Shown: positions 35,967 to 44,558 of the stretch, piece after piece
How positions within the stretch are numbered: the stretch's first letter is position 1
Layout of the letters: each line of letters opens with the position of its first letter
Source of the DNA: Streptomyces sp. NBC_00353
Lineage (GTDB): Bacteria; Actinomycetota; Actinomycetes; Streptomycetales; Streptomycetaceae
Assembly: GCF_036108815.1 (NCBI RefSeq)
Contig: NZ_CP107985.1
Location: forward strand, 1,860,001 to 1,924,000
Direction of reading: 5' to 3'
Length of the DNA stretch: 64,000 nucleotides
The notes under the pieces: model-generated
The model's input: the letters and a program-made list of their open reading frames with translations, nothing else
Databases searched by the model: none
Told to the model about the DNA's origin: nothing
Translations under genes and position numbers: made by a program

Positions 35967-37433
35967 TCAGATATTCGGCCCGTTGTCGTTCGAGAGGTCC
36001 ATGCCGAAGCGGGCGCCGGGCACCGGGGCGCCCAGGTCGACCGGGTTGAAGGCGAACGCTCCCGTGGCGGTCAGGCCCGAGGAGCCGCCGCGCAGGGACC
36101 ACACCGCGCCGCCGTCCGCGACTGTGCCGAGGTCCTCGCCGGGGGCGCCCGCCGCGAGGTCCGCCTTCCCGTTGCCGTTGATGTCCAGCAGCCGGACCGC
36201 GCCGCCGAAGTGGTCGCCGGCCTCCGCGACGCCGGGGATGCCCGACGTGTTCTGGTGGAACGCCTGCGCGCCGGTGCCGCCCAGGCCGCCCGAGCCGCCC
36301 TTCAGCAGCACCACCGAGCCTGCGGCCCTGGTCGTGCCGATGGCCTCGAAGGGAACACCCACGGCGAGGTCGGCGTAACCGTCGCCGTTGACGTCGCCGG
36401 CGTTGAGTCGCGCGCCGAACTGGTCGCCCTTCTCACTGACTCCGGGCACGCCCGTGGTGTTCTGCGTGATGGTCTTCGTCCGGGTGGTGCTCGGGCCGGA
36501 CGCCGAGCCGTAGTAGATCTTGACGCTGCCGGCGTCGTAGGGGAGATCCTCCGTGATGCCGTTCGGGATCACCCTGGTGGCGAGGTCGGCCTTGCCGTCC
36601 TTGTCGAAATCGCCGACCGCGGTGGCGGCGGCGGAGGGCAGCGGGGTGGAGTTCGCCGACAGACCGTGCGCGGTGCCCAGCCACAGCTTGCCGCCTTCGG
36701 CGTGCTCCTCGTAAGCGTAGAAGGTGCACAGGTCGTCGATGCCATCGCCGTTGAAGTCGCCCGCCGCGGTGCTGATCATGGAGTTGTCCGTGCTGAACAT
36801 GGTCACCTGCTGCTCGCGGGCGGGCGCCCCGGCGCGGGTGAACGGCCCGTACATCACGCTGCGCAGGTCGTAGTCGTCGCTGTGCGACATCATCAGGTCC
36901 GTCTTGCCGTCGCCGTCGAAGTCGCCGGCGGTGAGGTTCCCGCCGACAGTGGCGTCAGCGGGCGCCGGGATACGCACCGAGCCCTGGCCCGTGACGCCGC
37001 CACTGCGCCCCCAGAGGACGATGACGGAGCCGGAGTTGTTCGTGGCCGCGAGCGCCTCGTTGGTCACCAGGGCGAGGTCGGTGAGGCCGTCACCGTCGAG
37101 GTCGCGGGCGAACATCCGGTAGCCGAAGCCGTGGTCGTCACCAGAAGTGCCTGGCACGCCCGGGGTGTCCTGGGTGATGATCGTGGTGTGCGCCGTGCCG
37201 AGGCCCTGCGCGGAGCCGTAACTGATGGCGATGTAGCCCGCCCAGGAGTGGCCGTTGATGGTGGCGGCGGGGGCGGAGACCGCCAGGTCCTGGTAGCCGT
37301 CGCCGTTGAAGTCCTCGCGTGCGGTGGCAGCGGCCGGGCCCGCCGTGGTACTCGCGGGCGCCGCGTCGGCCATGCCACTCGAAAGCGCCGTGGCCGCGCA
37401 GACGGCGGCTGCAACCAGGGTGCGAATACCCAC
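35967..37433 (-). CDS. Secreted FG-GAP/integrin-alpha-like beta-propeller protein
   Basis: 488 residues. Signal peptide to about residue 25 (AAAVCAATALSSGMADAA). Seven calcium-binding-loop repeats of the FG-GAP type follow: DFNGDGYQDL, DLDGDGLTDL, DFDGDGKTDL, DFNGDGIDDL, DFDKDGKADL, DVNGDGYADL, DINGNGKADL, as expected for a seven-bladed propeller. Likely an extracellular calcium-stabilised binding protein, no enzyme motif. GTG start with GGAGG. A paralogue lies at 39117-40619 on the other strand. Confidence 0.92.
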   Translation of the reverse strand: MGIRTLVAAAVCAATALSSGMADAAPASTTAGPAAATAREDFNGDGYQDLAVSAPAATINGHSWAGYIAISYGSAQGLGTAHTTIITQDTPGVPGTSGDDHGFGYRMFARDLDGDGLTDLALVTNEALAATNNSGSVIVLWGRSGGVTGQGSVRIPAPADATVGGNLTAGDFDGDGKTDLMMSHSDDYDLRSVMYGPFTRAGAPAREQQVTMFSTDNSMISTAAGDFNGDGIDDLCTFYAYEEHAEGGKLWLGTAHGLSANSTPLPSAAATAVGDFDKDGKADLATRVIPNGITEDLPYDAGSVKIYYGSASGPSTTRTKTITQNTTGVPGVSEKGDQFGARLNAGDVNGDGYADLAVGVPFEAIGTTRAAGSVVLLKGGSGGLGGTGAQAFHQNTSGIPGVAEAGDHFGGAVRLLDINGNGKADLAAGAPGEDLGTVADGGAVWSLRGGSSGLTATGAFAFNPVDLGAPVPGARFGMDLSNDNGPNI

Positions 37434-37738
37434 AATTCCTCCAAGAATCGGGTACGGAGAGCCAAGGTGGCGCCAGGCGTGAGGGCTCGACTGTGAGACA
37501 CGCGTGGCACGCGGATGGTTGCCCGGTTAACAGGAAGTGAATGCGGCTGTCGGGGCCGGAGGCGAGGCTGAGTGATGCTTCCGCAGGTCGCAGCCCGGTC
37601 GCTGCACCCATGCTCAGACCTCCGAAGCCCCCGCCGAAACCTGAGGCCAACAGCCCGAACCGGGCTGCGGACGCCTACGCCGGCGCCGTCACAACCGATG
37701 TCCTGACCGAACCGAGAACACCGATCACCTAGCGGGGC
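37434..37738. other. Gene-free stretch upstream of the FG-GAP gene
   Basis: No gene seen. It should hold the promoter of the minus-strand FG-GAP gene; its right edge runs into the TetR remnant. Confidence 0.4.
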
Positions 37739-37900
37739 GGCTTCACCTCGGAGGATCTCGTCATCCTTCTCATTGCCGACGCTGGTGTCATTGCCGCCAC
37801 GGGGGACGCCTGGCGCCGCCTGGCCGGCCAGATGCTCCGGGCGTACGCCGCCCCGGGCACTCGCACCCAGCGCCCTCTGCTCGTCACGAATTCTCGGTGA
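37739..37900 (+). pseudogene. TetR-family regulator, C-terminal remnant
   Basis: A 53-residue open frame without a start reads GFTSEDLVILLIADAGVIAA, then TGDAWRRLAGQMLRAYAAP. This is the last helix pair of a common Streptomyces TetR subfamily (EDLVLLLMANAGV...DAWRR...LLRAFA). The DNA-binding part is gone. The stop overlaps the end of the convergent hypothetical gene. Confidence 0.6.
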
Positions 37901-38129
37901 AGCGGACCGACCAGGCGTAGCCACTCAAGCTGTCGTACGGGACCCGCCGGACTTCCCTGACCTGGCAACCGTCATGGGCGTACTTGCGGGCGAACCGTTC
38001 GAGGCGCTGCGCGTCGGTGAGATCCTCCATGGACAGCGGTGCTCCGACGACCAGGTCCTCGTGAAGAACTGGGTCGGTCGCGGCATTGTCCGAGCAGGCC
38101 GAGCAGAGATGCGTTTTGGGTAGGGGCAT
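37884..38129 (-). CDS. Hypothetical protein, 81 aa
   Basis: Begins MPLPKTHLCSACSDNAATD and contains YAHDGCQVREV; the CxxC near the start could bind zinc or be redox-active. GGAGG sits 11 bases before the ATG at 38129; an in-frame start at 38183 is possible. No family recognised. Confidence 0.5.
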   Translation of the reverse strand: MPLPKTHLCSACSDNAATDPVLHEDLVVGAPLSMEDLTDAQRLERFARKYAHDGCQVREVRRVPYDSLSGYAWSVRFTENS

Positions 38130-38281
38130 ACGAACAGTGTCCTCCAACCTGGATGCCTCTACCTGCAGAGCGCGAATGGCCACGCCACAAAGCGCCTGGG
38201 TGAACCTGGCGAGGCGGCTTGTCAGTGGCTGTTGCTAGCTTCCGCTGCACTGTCGGAAGCGGATGCAGAGGCGGGGCTGTC

Positions 38282-38722
38282 GTGGGTGCGTCGGGGTGGG
38301 AGTACTACGTTCCTTATCAGGGGGATCTCGGAGCGGCGCTGGATGCCCTGAGGCAGGAAGTCTTCGAGGCGCAGGACTACTACTGGGATCCCTGGGACGA
38401 AGACGACGCTGACGAGGCCAGGGCCCGACCGTCAACGATTCACCAGCTGTGGGAAGACGAACAGGTTCAGGAAGAAGGGACGCACTCGATCCTGGACATG
38501 CACAGGATCTTGCGGCCGGGTGAGGATCCTGACTACGGCACCGTGCAGCCCGTTCAGCCCGCGGAGGCCCACCGGACGGCCGGGACCGACCGCCTTACGC
38601 GGGCACACGTGCAGGCCATGGCACCGCTTGCCCATCGACGTTGGTTCGGCAGATGCGCGGTCCTGCACGACGCCCATGGCCGGCCGGAGGAAATCTACTT
38701 CTGGGGCTTCTCCGGCGACTGA
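38282..38722 (+). CDS. Hypothetical protein, 146 aa
   Basis: Starts MGASGWEYYVPYQGDLGAAL from a GTG, followed by an acidic stretch (DPWDEDDADEARARP) and a C-terminal half with HRRWFGRCAVLHDAHGRPE and YFWGFSGD. The opening motif is typical of an unnamed protein family common in Streptomyces. No TM helix or signal. Function unknown. Confidence 0.72.
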   Translation: MGASGWEYYVPYQGDLGAALDALRQEVFEAQDYYWDPWDEDDADEARARPSTIHQLWEDEQVQEEGTHSILDMHRILRPGEDPDYGTVQPVQPAEAHRTAGTDRLTRAHVQAMAPLAHRRWFGRCAVLHDAHGRPEEIYFWGFSGD

Positions 38723-39116
38723 AAGGGACTTGCGAGCCGGTGCTCGAGAAACCACCTCGCACGACGGCTCAACCGCATGAGGTGCCCTGTCGCCTCCGTG
38801 ACGAACTGGGGCCGCCCTGCATCGAACGACCGTCCGGCGCGGCGTACAACCCTGGATGAACCTCGGATGTCATCTAGGTGAGTGCAATACGGGCATTGCC
38901 CTCACCGCACTACCCCACGGGGAGGCCGCACATGATCCCACGCCGTTCTGCGGCGGGCGCGGCGGCGTTGCCCGGCACTCCCGGGCACCTGCACCGGTCT
39001 GCGCTTCGGCGTCTCGCCGGGGAACCGGCCATGCGCCTCCGCCGACGACGCCCACGCACAATCCACCGCGGCTGAGCAGGACGCCGTAGGCAACCTAGGA
39101 GACCAAGGAGGTTCTT
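38723..39116. other. Gene-free stretch before the second FG-GAP gene
   Basis: No convincing gene on either strand. It contains a 12-bp inverted repeat with one mismatch at 38877-38906 (GGTGAGTGCAAT, six-base loop, ATTGCCCTCACC), which could be the terminator of the upstream gene or an operator. Confidence 0.4.
38877..38906. repeat. 12-bp inverted repeat
   Basis: Arms 38877-38888 and 38895-38906 pair at 11 of 12 positions. Less GC-rich than the terminators of this window, so an operator is as likely as a terminator. Confidence 0.6.
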
Positions 39117-40619
39117 GTGCGTCACATCAAAAGCGCGGCCCTTACGGCCGCGGCACTCCTCACCCTCGGTGGCGGCGCCGTGTTCGCGGCCCCCGCCGCA
39201 GAGGCCGCAGTGCCGTTTCCGTCCATCGGCTGGCAGCAGCGCAATTGCGACTACGACGGCAACGGTTTCGACGACGTGCTGGTCGGCGCCCCGGGCGCCA
39301 CGGTGAGCGGCGCCAAGGGCGCCGGCTACGTCACTGTGCAGTACAGCTCGTCGAGCGGTCTCAGCACCACCAAGAAGAGCGTCCTCCACCAGAACACCTC
39401 GGGCGTCCCGGGCGGTGCCGAGGCCGGCGACGGCTTCGGGAAGGCCGTGGCCTCCGGCGACCTGGACAACGACGGCTACGACGACGCGATCGTCGGTATC
39501 CCCGGCGAGGACCTGGCCGGGCTGTCCGACGCGGGCGGCGCCATCGTCTTCTGGGGCTCGCCGACCGGGCTGCACGGGGCCGACAGCACCTGGCTGGAGA
39601 ACCCCGACCAGCTGCGGGCCGGCGCGAACTTCGGGCGGGCGATCGAAGCGGCCCGGTACTTCGCCCCGGACCCGGCGCACCCGGACGCCAACCTGCGGGA
39701 CAGCGTTGCCGTCCTGGAGAACGACGCGCTGCTGTTCTTCACCGCCCCGCCCGGCGCGACGACGCAGCAGCTGAAAGTGTCGGACCGTGGCATGCGGGCG
39801 CGGGACTTCGCACCGCTGGACACCGACTTCGAGTTCCGCAACCTCAGCCACGGCAACTACAACGAGGACTCCTGGGCCGACCTGGCGATCTCCGGGGTCA
39901 CCAAAGGTGACCAGCCGGGCATCGGCTCGGTGCAGGTGCTGCACGGCGCGCCGGACATCGCCGACCTCGGTGACGGCGGCACGTTCCGGGGCGGGCCGGC
40001 CATCGTCTCCGGCGACTGGGACGGCACCGGCCAGGACGACCTCATCATCGGCGACACGGGCGTGGGCTCGCCGCTGGGCGGCGGCATCTCCGTCTATCTG
40101 GGTAGGGGCGACCTGTCCGGCCTCGAACCGGAGGAGGTGCAGACGTGGACCCAGGACTCTCCCGGCGTTCCCGGCGTCGCTGAGGCGGGCGACCAGTGGG
40201 GCGCCGAACTGTCGGCCGGCGACACCGACGGCGACGGCCACCCGGACCTCGCGATCGGCGCTCCCGGCGAGGACATCGGCACCGTGGCCGACGCGGGCGC
40301 GGTATGGGTGATGCGCGGCGCGCCGTTCGGCCTCACCGACGTCGGTGTGAAGAGCTTCGACCAGAAACTCGCCGACATCCCCGGCGTGGCCGAGACCTCG
40401 GACCGCTGGGGTGGCCAGGTCCGGCTGATCGACGCCGACAAGGACGGCCTCTTCGGCCTGCTGGCGGCGGCACCGGGCGAGAACACCGGCGACGGCTTCG
40501 TATGGGTCATCCCCGCGTCGTCGTCGGGGCTGGTCGCCAAGGGCACGTGGACCTACGACGGGGCACGCCTCGGGGCGCCGGTGGCCGATGCACAGTTCGG
40601 GGTGGCGATCGACGAATAG
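39117..40619 (+). CDS. Secreted FG-GAP/integrin-alpha-like beta-propeller protein (paralogue)
   Basis: 500 residues. Signal peptide (KSAALTAAALLTLGGGAVFAA). FG-GAP loops: DYDGNGFDDV, DLDNDGYDDA, NYNEDSWADL, DWDGTGQDDL, DTDGDGHPDL and a degenerate DADKDGLFGL. Blade motifs such as VLVGAPGATVSG and IGAPGEDIGTVADAGAVWV match those of the 35967-37433 protein, and both end in a LGAPV..A.FG motif. GTG start with AAGGAGG. An extracellular adhesin-like or binding role is likely, unproven. Confidence 0.92.
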   Translation: MRHIKSAALTAAALLTLGGGAVFAAPAAEAAVPFPSIGWQQRNCDYDGNGFDDVLVGAPGATVSGAKGAGYVTVQYSSSSGLSTTKKSVLHQNTSGVPGGAEAGDGFGKAVASGDLDNDGYDDAIVGIPGEDLAGLSDAGGAIVFWGSPTGLHGADSTWLENPDQLRAGANFGRAIEAARYFAPDPAHPDANLRDSVAVLENDALLFFTAPPGATTQQLKVSDRGMRARDFAPLDTDFEFRNLSHGNYNEDSWADLAISGVTKGDQPGIGSVQVLHGAPDIADLGDGGTFRGGPAIVSGDWDGTGQDDLIIGDTGVGSPLGGGISVYLGRGDLSGLEPEEVQTWTQDSPGVPGVAEAGDQWGAELSAGDTDGDGHPDLAIGAPGEDIGTVADAGAVWVMRGAPFGLTDVGVKSFDQKLADIPGVAETSDRWGGQVRLIDADKDGLFGLLAAAPGENTGDGFVWVIPASSSGLVAKGTWTYDGARLGAPVADAQFGVAIDE

Positions 40620-40762
40620 CGGAAACCTCGAGGAGGGCTGGGGATTCACCGGGAATCATAAAACTCACCGGTCCCGTACAACCCTGGGGCCAGGTCACAC
40701 CGGTGGCCTTCCGGTCGCCGGACGAGGCGTTGTGCCCGTGACAATCGGGCACAACGCCGGAC

Positions 40763-41419
40763 TCAGCCGTCGAGACGCGCTCTCTGCATCGCGGCAAGCC
40801 GCCGCACCACACCGATACACAGCACTCCTGCGACGGTGTACAGCGCGGCCCCGGCCATCTCTGTTGGCAGTGGGCCCCGGGAGGGGGAGGGATAGGCGAG
40901 AAGCTGCGCCGCCACGAAGAGCAGCCACCACGACGTCAGCAGCACATCGGTGCGCCGCGGCCTGTCGGGCGGAGAGCTGGCGGCCCAGATGTCATTGATG
41001 ATCCGCTTGGGCAGGAAGAAGCAGGCGACCGGCACCAGCCACCCGCCTGTGGTCCAGCCGCGTTTCATCCGGTGTCCGCGGGGCGCCAGCGCCTCGGCGT
41101 TCACCCGCATCTGCCACAGCCAGCGCAGGAAGACGAATCCGGTCACCAGGAAGGCGAGCAGCCTCATGCCAGTGAGGTTGCCGACCCATATCTCCCTGTG
41201 GAAGGCAGCGTACGAGCCGTCAGTCGCGCGATAAAGCCGCAGTTGAGCGATGAGCAATGCGGCATTCACCAGCACGCAGACCCCGAGTGCGGCGATGACC
41301 ACGGTCGTCATCGCCCTCGGTACGAAGAGCGGCTCGCGCTCGGTCGATGGCACGGGCGGGGATATGACAATGGCGTCGTCGTGACTCACAGGGACGCAAC
41401 CTAATGCCGCGCTCGTCAT
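40763..41419 (-). CDS. DUF4328 multi-pass membrane protein
   Basis: 218 residues, four hydrophobic helices. Conserved DUF4328 pattern: REIWVGNLTGMRLLAFLVTG, FLRWLWQMRVNAEAL, RGWTTGGWLVPVACFFLPKRIINDIWAAS. Start at ATG 41419; a GTG encoding MSHDDAIVI is an alternative. Function of the family unknown; some members occur in predicted secondary-metabolite or toxin contexts. Confidence 0.85.
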   Translation of the reverse strand: MTSAALGCVPVSHDDAIVISPPVPSTEREPLFVPRAMTTVVIAALGVCVLVNAALLIAQLRLYRATDGSYAAFHREIWVGNLTGMRLLAFLVTGFVFLRWLWQMRVNAEALAPRGHRMKRGWTTGGWLVPVACFFLPKRIINDIWAASSPPDRPRRTDVLLTSWWLLFVAAQLLAYPSPSRGPLPTEMAGAALYTVAGVLCIGVVRRLAAMQRARLDG

Positions 41420-41601
41420 GCAGTCCAGCTTGGACTCCCCCCTGGTCACAGGCCGGGCTCTGCCGCACACACGGGTGTCGGAGTGACCGGCCGACGGGCG
41501 GCACTGTCCCGGCTGCCGCGTCGAACCCGCCCACCGGCCCAAGTCCCGCATCGCCCGGATGATGCGCCGCTACCGGGTGAGCCGCAGTCGGTTTCCGCGG
41601 A

Positions 41602-42018
41602 TCAGTGGGTTTCCCCGTATGCGGCCGCCATCAGAGCTCGCAGGAGGAGCCGGAACTCGGTGTCGTCGACAGCGTGGATGACGCGCTGCAGTTGGATGGG
41701 GGCGCGCCCCACGAGGGACGCGGCGAACTCCAGCACAGCCACTTCGCTGCTCGATGCCTTGCGTGCCGGGGGTCTGTCGGCGAGCAGGAGCAGCCCCACC
41801 GCGTTCCAGTCGATGGAAGGGTGCGGTCCGGCATGTTCGAGGAGCGGTTGGCCGGCCGCGTCCGCGAGTTCCTGGTCCTCGAAGAAGCGCCGGAGCCAGT
41901 AGCCGTCGTGGTGGGCACCGAGGAGGCGTGTCGCCGCCCTCATCTGTTCACTGCTCACGCCCTGCAGCAGGTCGTCGGCGAGCTCCTTGCCCGTGATACC
42001 GCGGGTGGCCATGAGCAT
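41602..42018 (-). CDS. Hypothetical protein, 138 aa
   Basis: Helical soluble protein: ITGKELADDLLQGVSSEQMRAA, HHDGYWLRRFFEDQELAD, DWNAVGLLLLADRP. No recognised family or signal. Start at ATG 42018 with GGAG seven bases upstream. Transcribed in the same direction as nadE, 315 bases downstream. Confidence 0.68.
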   Translation of the reverse strand: MLMATRGITGKELADDLLQGVSSEQMRAATRLLGAHHDGYWLRRFFEDQELADAAGQPLLEHAGPHPSIDWNAVGLLLLADRPPARKASSSEVAVLEFAASLVGRAPIQLQRVIHAVDDTEFRLLLRALMAAAYGETH

Positions 42019-42333
42019 CGACCGTCTCCGTTCCCTCGGTGGTCGAGGCCGGGTCGGCCCTTGCTCCACTGTGCCTGGCCGGGTCCTCCCGCCTCGCCGT
42101 ACACGCCGAACGATCGCCCGTGGCGTGCTTTTTCCCCGCGCACATTGCTATTCAGGACCCGGGCCGATGCGTTGCCGTCCGGGCATCAGCACGCACTTTC
42201 GGACGGCGTGCAGGCCGATGGGGTCAGCGTCGAAGAAACGTGCGAAGCGTTCTGTCGGAGCCGACAACCGCAGTTGTCTTTTGTCGGACAAGTCCCAATC
42301 GGGGACGTTTTGCCCATGCTGGCTTCGCGGCCG
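42019..42333. other. Gene-free stretch downstream of nadE
   Basis: No gene seen. Between 42258 and 42310 several small inverted repeats occur, for example GACAAC-CGCA-GTTGTC at 42263-42278 followed by TTTT on the plus strand, and a GTCCC/GGGAC pair closer to nadE. They could end nadE transcription. Confidence 0.4.
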
Positions 42334-43164
42334 CTAGGGGGCGACGGGCAGTCGGCGCTTGTGGTCGGTGAGGCGGTAGCGGCGGACGATCGTTTCGAAG
42401 GCCCGCTCGTCCACCGGCTTGCCCTCCAGGAAGTCGTCGATGTCGTCGTAGGTGACCCCGAGCGCGTCCTCGTCGGCCTTGCCCGGGTCGAGAGTTTCCA
42501 GGTCGGCCGTCGGGGTCTTCCACACCAGCTCGGCGGGCGCGCCCAGCGCGTCCGCGACGGCGCGCACCCGGCGCTTGGTCAGGCCGGTCAGCGGGACCAG
42601 GTCGGCGGCGCCGTCGCCGAACTTGGTGAAGAAGCCGGAGACCGCCTCGGCGGCATGGTCGGTGCCGACGACCAGGCCGTCGTGCGCGCCGGCCACTGCA
42701 TACTGGGCGATCATGCGCTGCCGGGCCTTGATGTTCCCGTGGACGAAGTCCTGGTGGTGGGCGTCGCGGTAGCTCACACCGGCGGCCAGCGAGGCCTCGA
42801 GCGCGGCGTCGCTCGCGGGCTTGATGTCCACGGTCAGCACGTGGTCGGCCAGGATGAAGGAGAGCGCGAGCTGGGCGTCGCGCTCGTCGGCCTGGACCCC
42901 GTAGGGCAGCCGCATCGCGTAGAACCGCGCCTCGTGCCCGGCGGCCCGGGCCCGCTCGACGGCGAGCTGGCACAGCCGGCCGGTGGTGGTGGAGTCGACG
43001 CCGCCACTGATGCCGAGCACGAGCGAGCGCAGACCGGTGGAGGTCAGTCGCTCGGCGAGGAAGGCCACCCGGCGTTCGATCTCCTGCTCGGCCTCGAAAG
43101 TCTCGGCGACCTCGAGTTCCCGGGCGATCCCCTGCTGCAGGGCGATGGACGCCGGCTCGCTCAC
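42334..43164 (-). CDS. nadE: NH3-dependent NAD+ synthetase
   Basis: 276 residues, matching the E. coli-type single-domain enzyme. The PP-loop LGISGGVDSTTTGRL binds ATP; FYAMRLPYGVQADERDA, NIKARQRMIAQYAVA and VVGTDHAAEAVSGFFTKFGDGAADLVPLTGL bind deamido-NAD and adenylate. It amidates deamido-NAD to NAD+ with ammonia, in the cytosol; no glutaminase domain is fused. GTG start at 43164 with AAGGAG five bases upstream. Confidence 0.97.
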   Translation of the reverse strand: MSEPASIALQQGIARELEVAETFEAEQEIERRVAFLAERLTSTGLRSLVLGISGGVDSTTTGRLCQLAVERARAAGHEARFYAMRLPYGVQADERDAQLALSFILADHVLTVDIKPASDAALEASLAAGVSYRDAHHQDFVHGNIKARQRMIAQYAVAGAHDGLVVGTDHAAEAVSGFFTKFGDGAADLVPLTGLTKRRVRAVADALGAPAELVWKTPTADLETLDPGKADEDALGVTYDDIDDFLEGKPVDERAFETIVRRYRLTDHKRRLPVAP

Positions 43165-43402
43165 GTCTGCTCCTTGTTCCGGTTCACGGTGGGCTGTCGC
43201 GCCCACTTTACCGAGTAGGGCTTTGTTACGTGTCGGGGCCGGTTCGAGGGGGTTCGCCGGGGAGGTGTTCGTGCCATTGGCGCGTGCGGATCAGCAGGTG
43301 AGGGTCGGTTGCAACGGTGGGATCTGCTGCTCGGCGGGCGGCGGAAACGCGTACGACGACGAGATCGAGACGCCATCGCGTATTTGCGGGACCTGGCGGG
43401 GC

Positions 43403-44182
43403 TCAGTGAACGGAGAACCCCCCGTCGACGAAGATCGCCTGCCCGGTGACATAGGCGGAGGCGCGGCCGGCCAGGAACACCGCCGCTCCGGCGAAGTCCT
43501 CGGCCAGGCCATTGCGCCCGACCATCGTGCGCGCGGCCAGCGCAGCCACCTTCTCCGGGTCGGACGACAACCGCGCATTGAGCGGGGTCATGACGAAGCC
43601 GGGCACCAGCGTGTTGCAGGTGACACCGTGTGGCGACCACGCCTCGGCCTGGGAGCGGGCCAGTGACTCCAGCGCCCCCTTGGAGACCCCGTAGGCGCCG
43701 CTCTGGACGAACGCCCGGTGCGCCTGCTGGGAGGTGATGTGGATGATGCGTCCGAAGCCCCGCTCCGCCATGCCGGGCCCGAACCGCCGGCCCAGCAAAT
43801 AGGGCGCCTCCAGGTTCAACGCCATCGTGGCGTCCCACACCTCCTCACTCAGCTCGCCCATGGGCGGCCGCAGGTTGATCCCGGCGCTGTTGACGAGAAT
43901 GTCGGGCTCGCCGAACACCTCGGCTGCCTGCTCCGCCGCCGCGCGCACCCCGTCGCGGGTGCTCAGGTCGGCCCTCACCCAGGCCGCCCGGCAGCCGTCC
44001 GCCGCCAGCTCGTCGACCGTGGCGGCCAGTTCGGACTCCTTGCGCGCCACGATCACCACGCTCGCCCCCGCTCGCGCGAGAGCCCCGGCGATGGCTCGAC
44101 CGATGCCGGAACTGCCGCCCGTCACCACGGCGACCCGGCCGTCCAGCGAGAACAGCTCGGAGAGATAGCTTTGCGAGATCAT
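43403..44182 (-). CDS. Short-chain dehydrogenase/reductase (gluconate 5-dehydrogenase-like)
   Basis: 259 residues. NAD(P) site TGGSSGIGRAIA near residue 21, NSAGI, and catalytic Ser-Tyr-Lys in HITSQQAH and SGAYGVSKGAL. ELFSLDGRVAVVTG at the start and DPEKVAALAARTMVGRNGLAEDFAGAAVFLAG near the end resemble the gluconate 5-dehydrogenase group, but the substrate cannot be fixed. The C-terminus VDGGFSVH is standard. Confidence 0.92.
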   Translation of the reverse strand: MISQSYLSELFSLDGRVAVVTGGSSGIGRAIAGALARAGASVVIVARKESELAATVDELAADGCRAAWVRADLSTRDGVRAAAEQAAEVFGEPDILVNSAGINLRPPMGELSEEVWDATMALNLEAPYLLGRRFGPGMAERGFGRIIHITSQQAHRAFVQSGAYGVSKGALESLARSQAEAWSPHGVTCNTLVPGFVMTPLNARLSSDPEKVAALAARTMVGRNGLAEDFAGAAVFLAGRASAYVTGQAIFVDGGFSVH

Positions 44183-44191
44183 GCCCGCACC

Positions 44192-44300
44192 CTAAGGGCG
44201 GCGCTTCCACGGCGACAGCGTCGCCCAGGACCTGGGCAGGTACAACTCCCGGTTCACCAGGGCCCGCCCCTGCTCGTGGTCGGCGAACGGGGACACGACA
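44192..44300 (-). mobile_element. IS701-like transposase remnant
   Basis: The minus-strand frame reads SPFADHEQGRALVNRELYLP, then RSWATLSPWKRRP and stop (44192-44194). The G..L.NRELYLPRSW block is a recognised motif of IS701-family transposases. Only about 35 residues remain, without inverted repeats. Confidence 0.65.
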
Positions 44301-44558
44301 GGTAGTGCCCGGTCAGGAGCAGTGGGCTGCTTCTGCACGGCCTGCCGTGGTGAGCGAGTACGGCCTTCGCCACGCGGTCACTCGAAGCCGAGATCATCCG
44401 CGCTCGGATCCAGAAATGGAACGTCGGCCCAACACTGTTCATCCGGAGTGTGGCGGCCGGGAAAATCCTCAAATCCGTCGCCGGTTTTCGCGGACAGATC
44501 TCCGGCGTACGAAGTTAATATCGCGACCCGCCCATCCGACTGAAACCGCGAGGCACCC
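44301..44558. other. Upstream region of the methyltransferase-like gene
   Basis: No gene seen. It becomes AT-richer near 44505-44525 (GTTAATATCG), a likely promoter position for the plus-strand gene at 44559. Confidence 0.35.

Noticed and set aside
38910..40649. 579-codon minus-strand frame opposite the FG-GAP gene
   Set aside because: Antisense of the repeat protein; the repeats open the opposite frame artificially.
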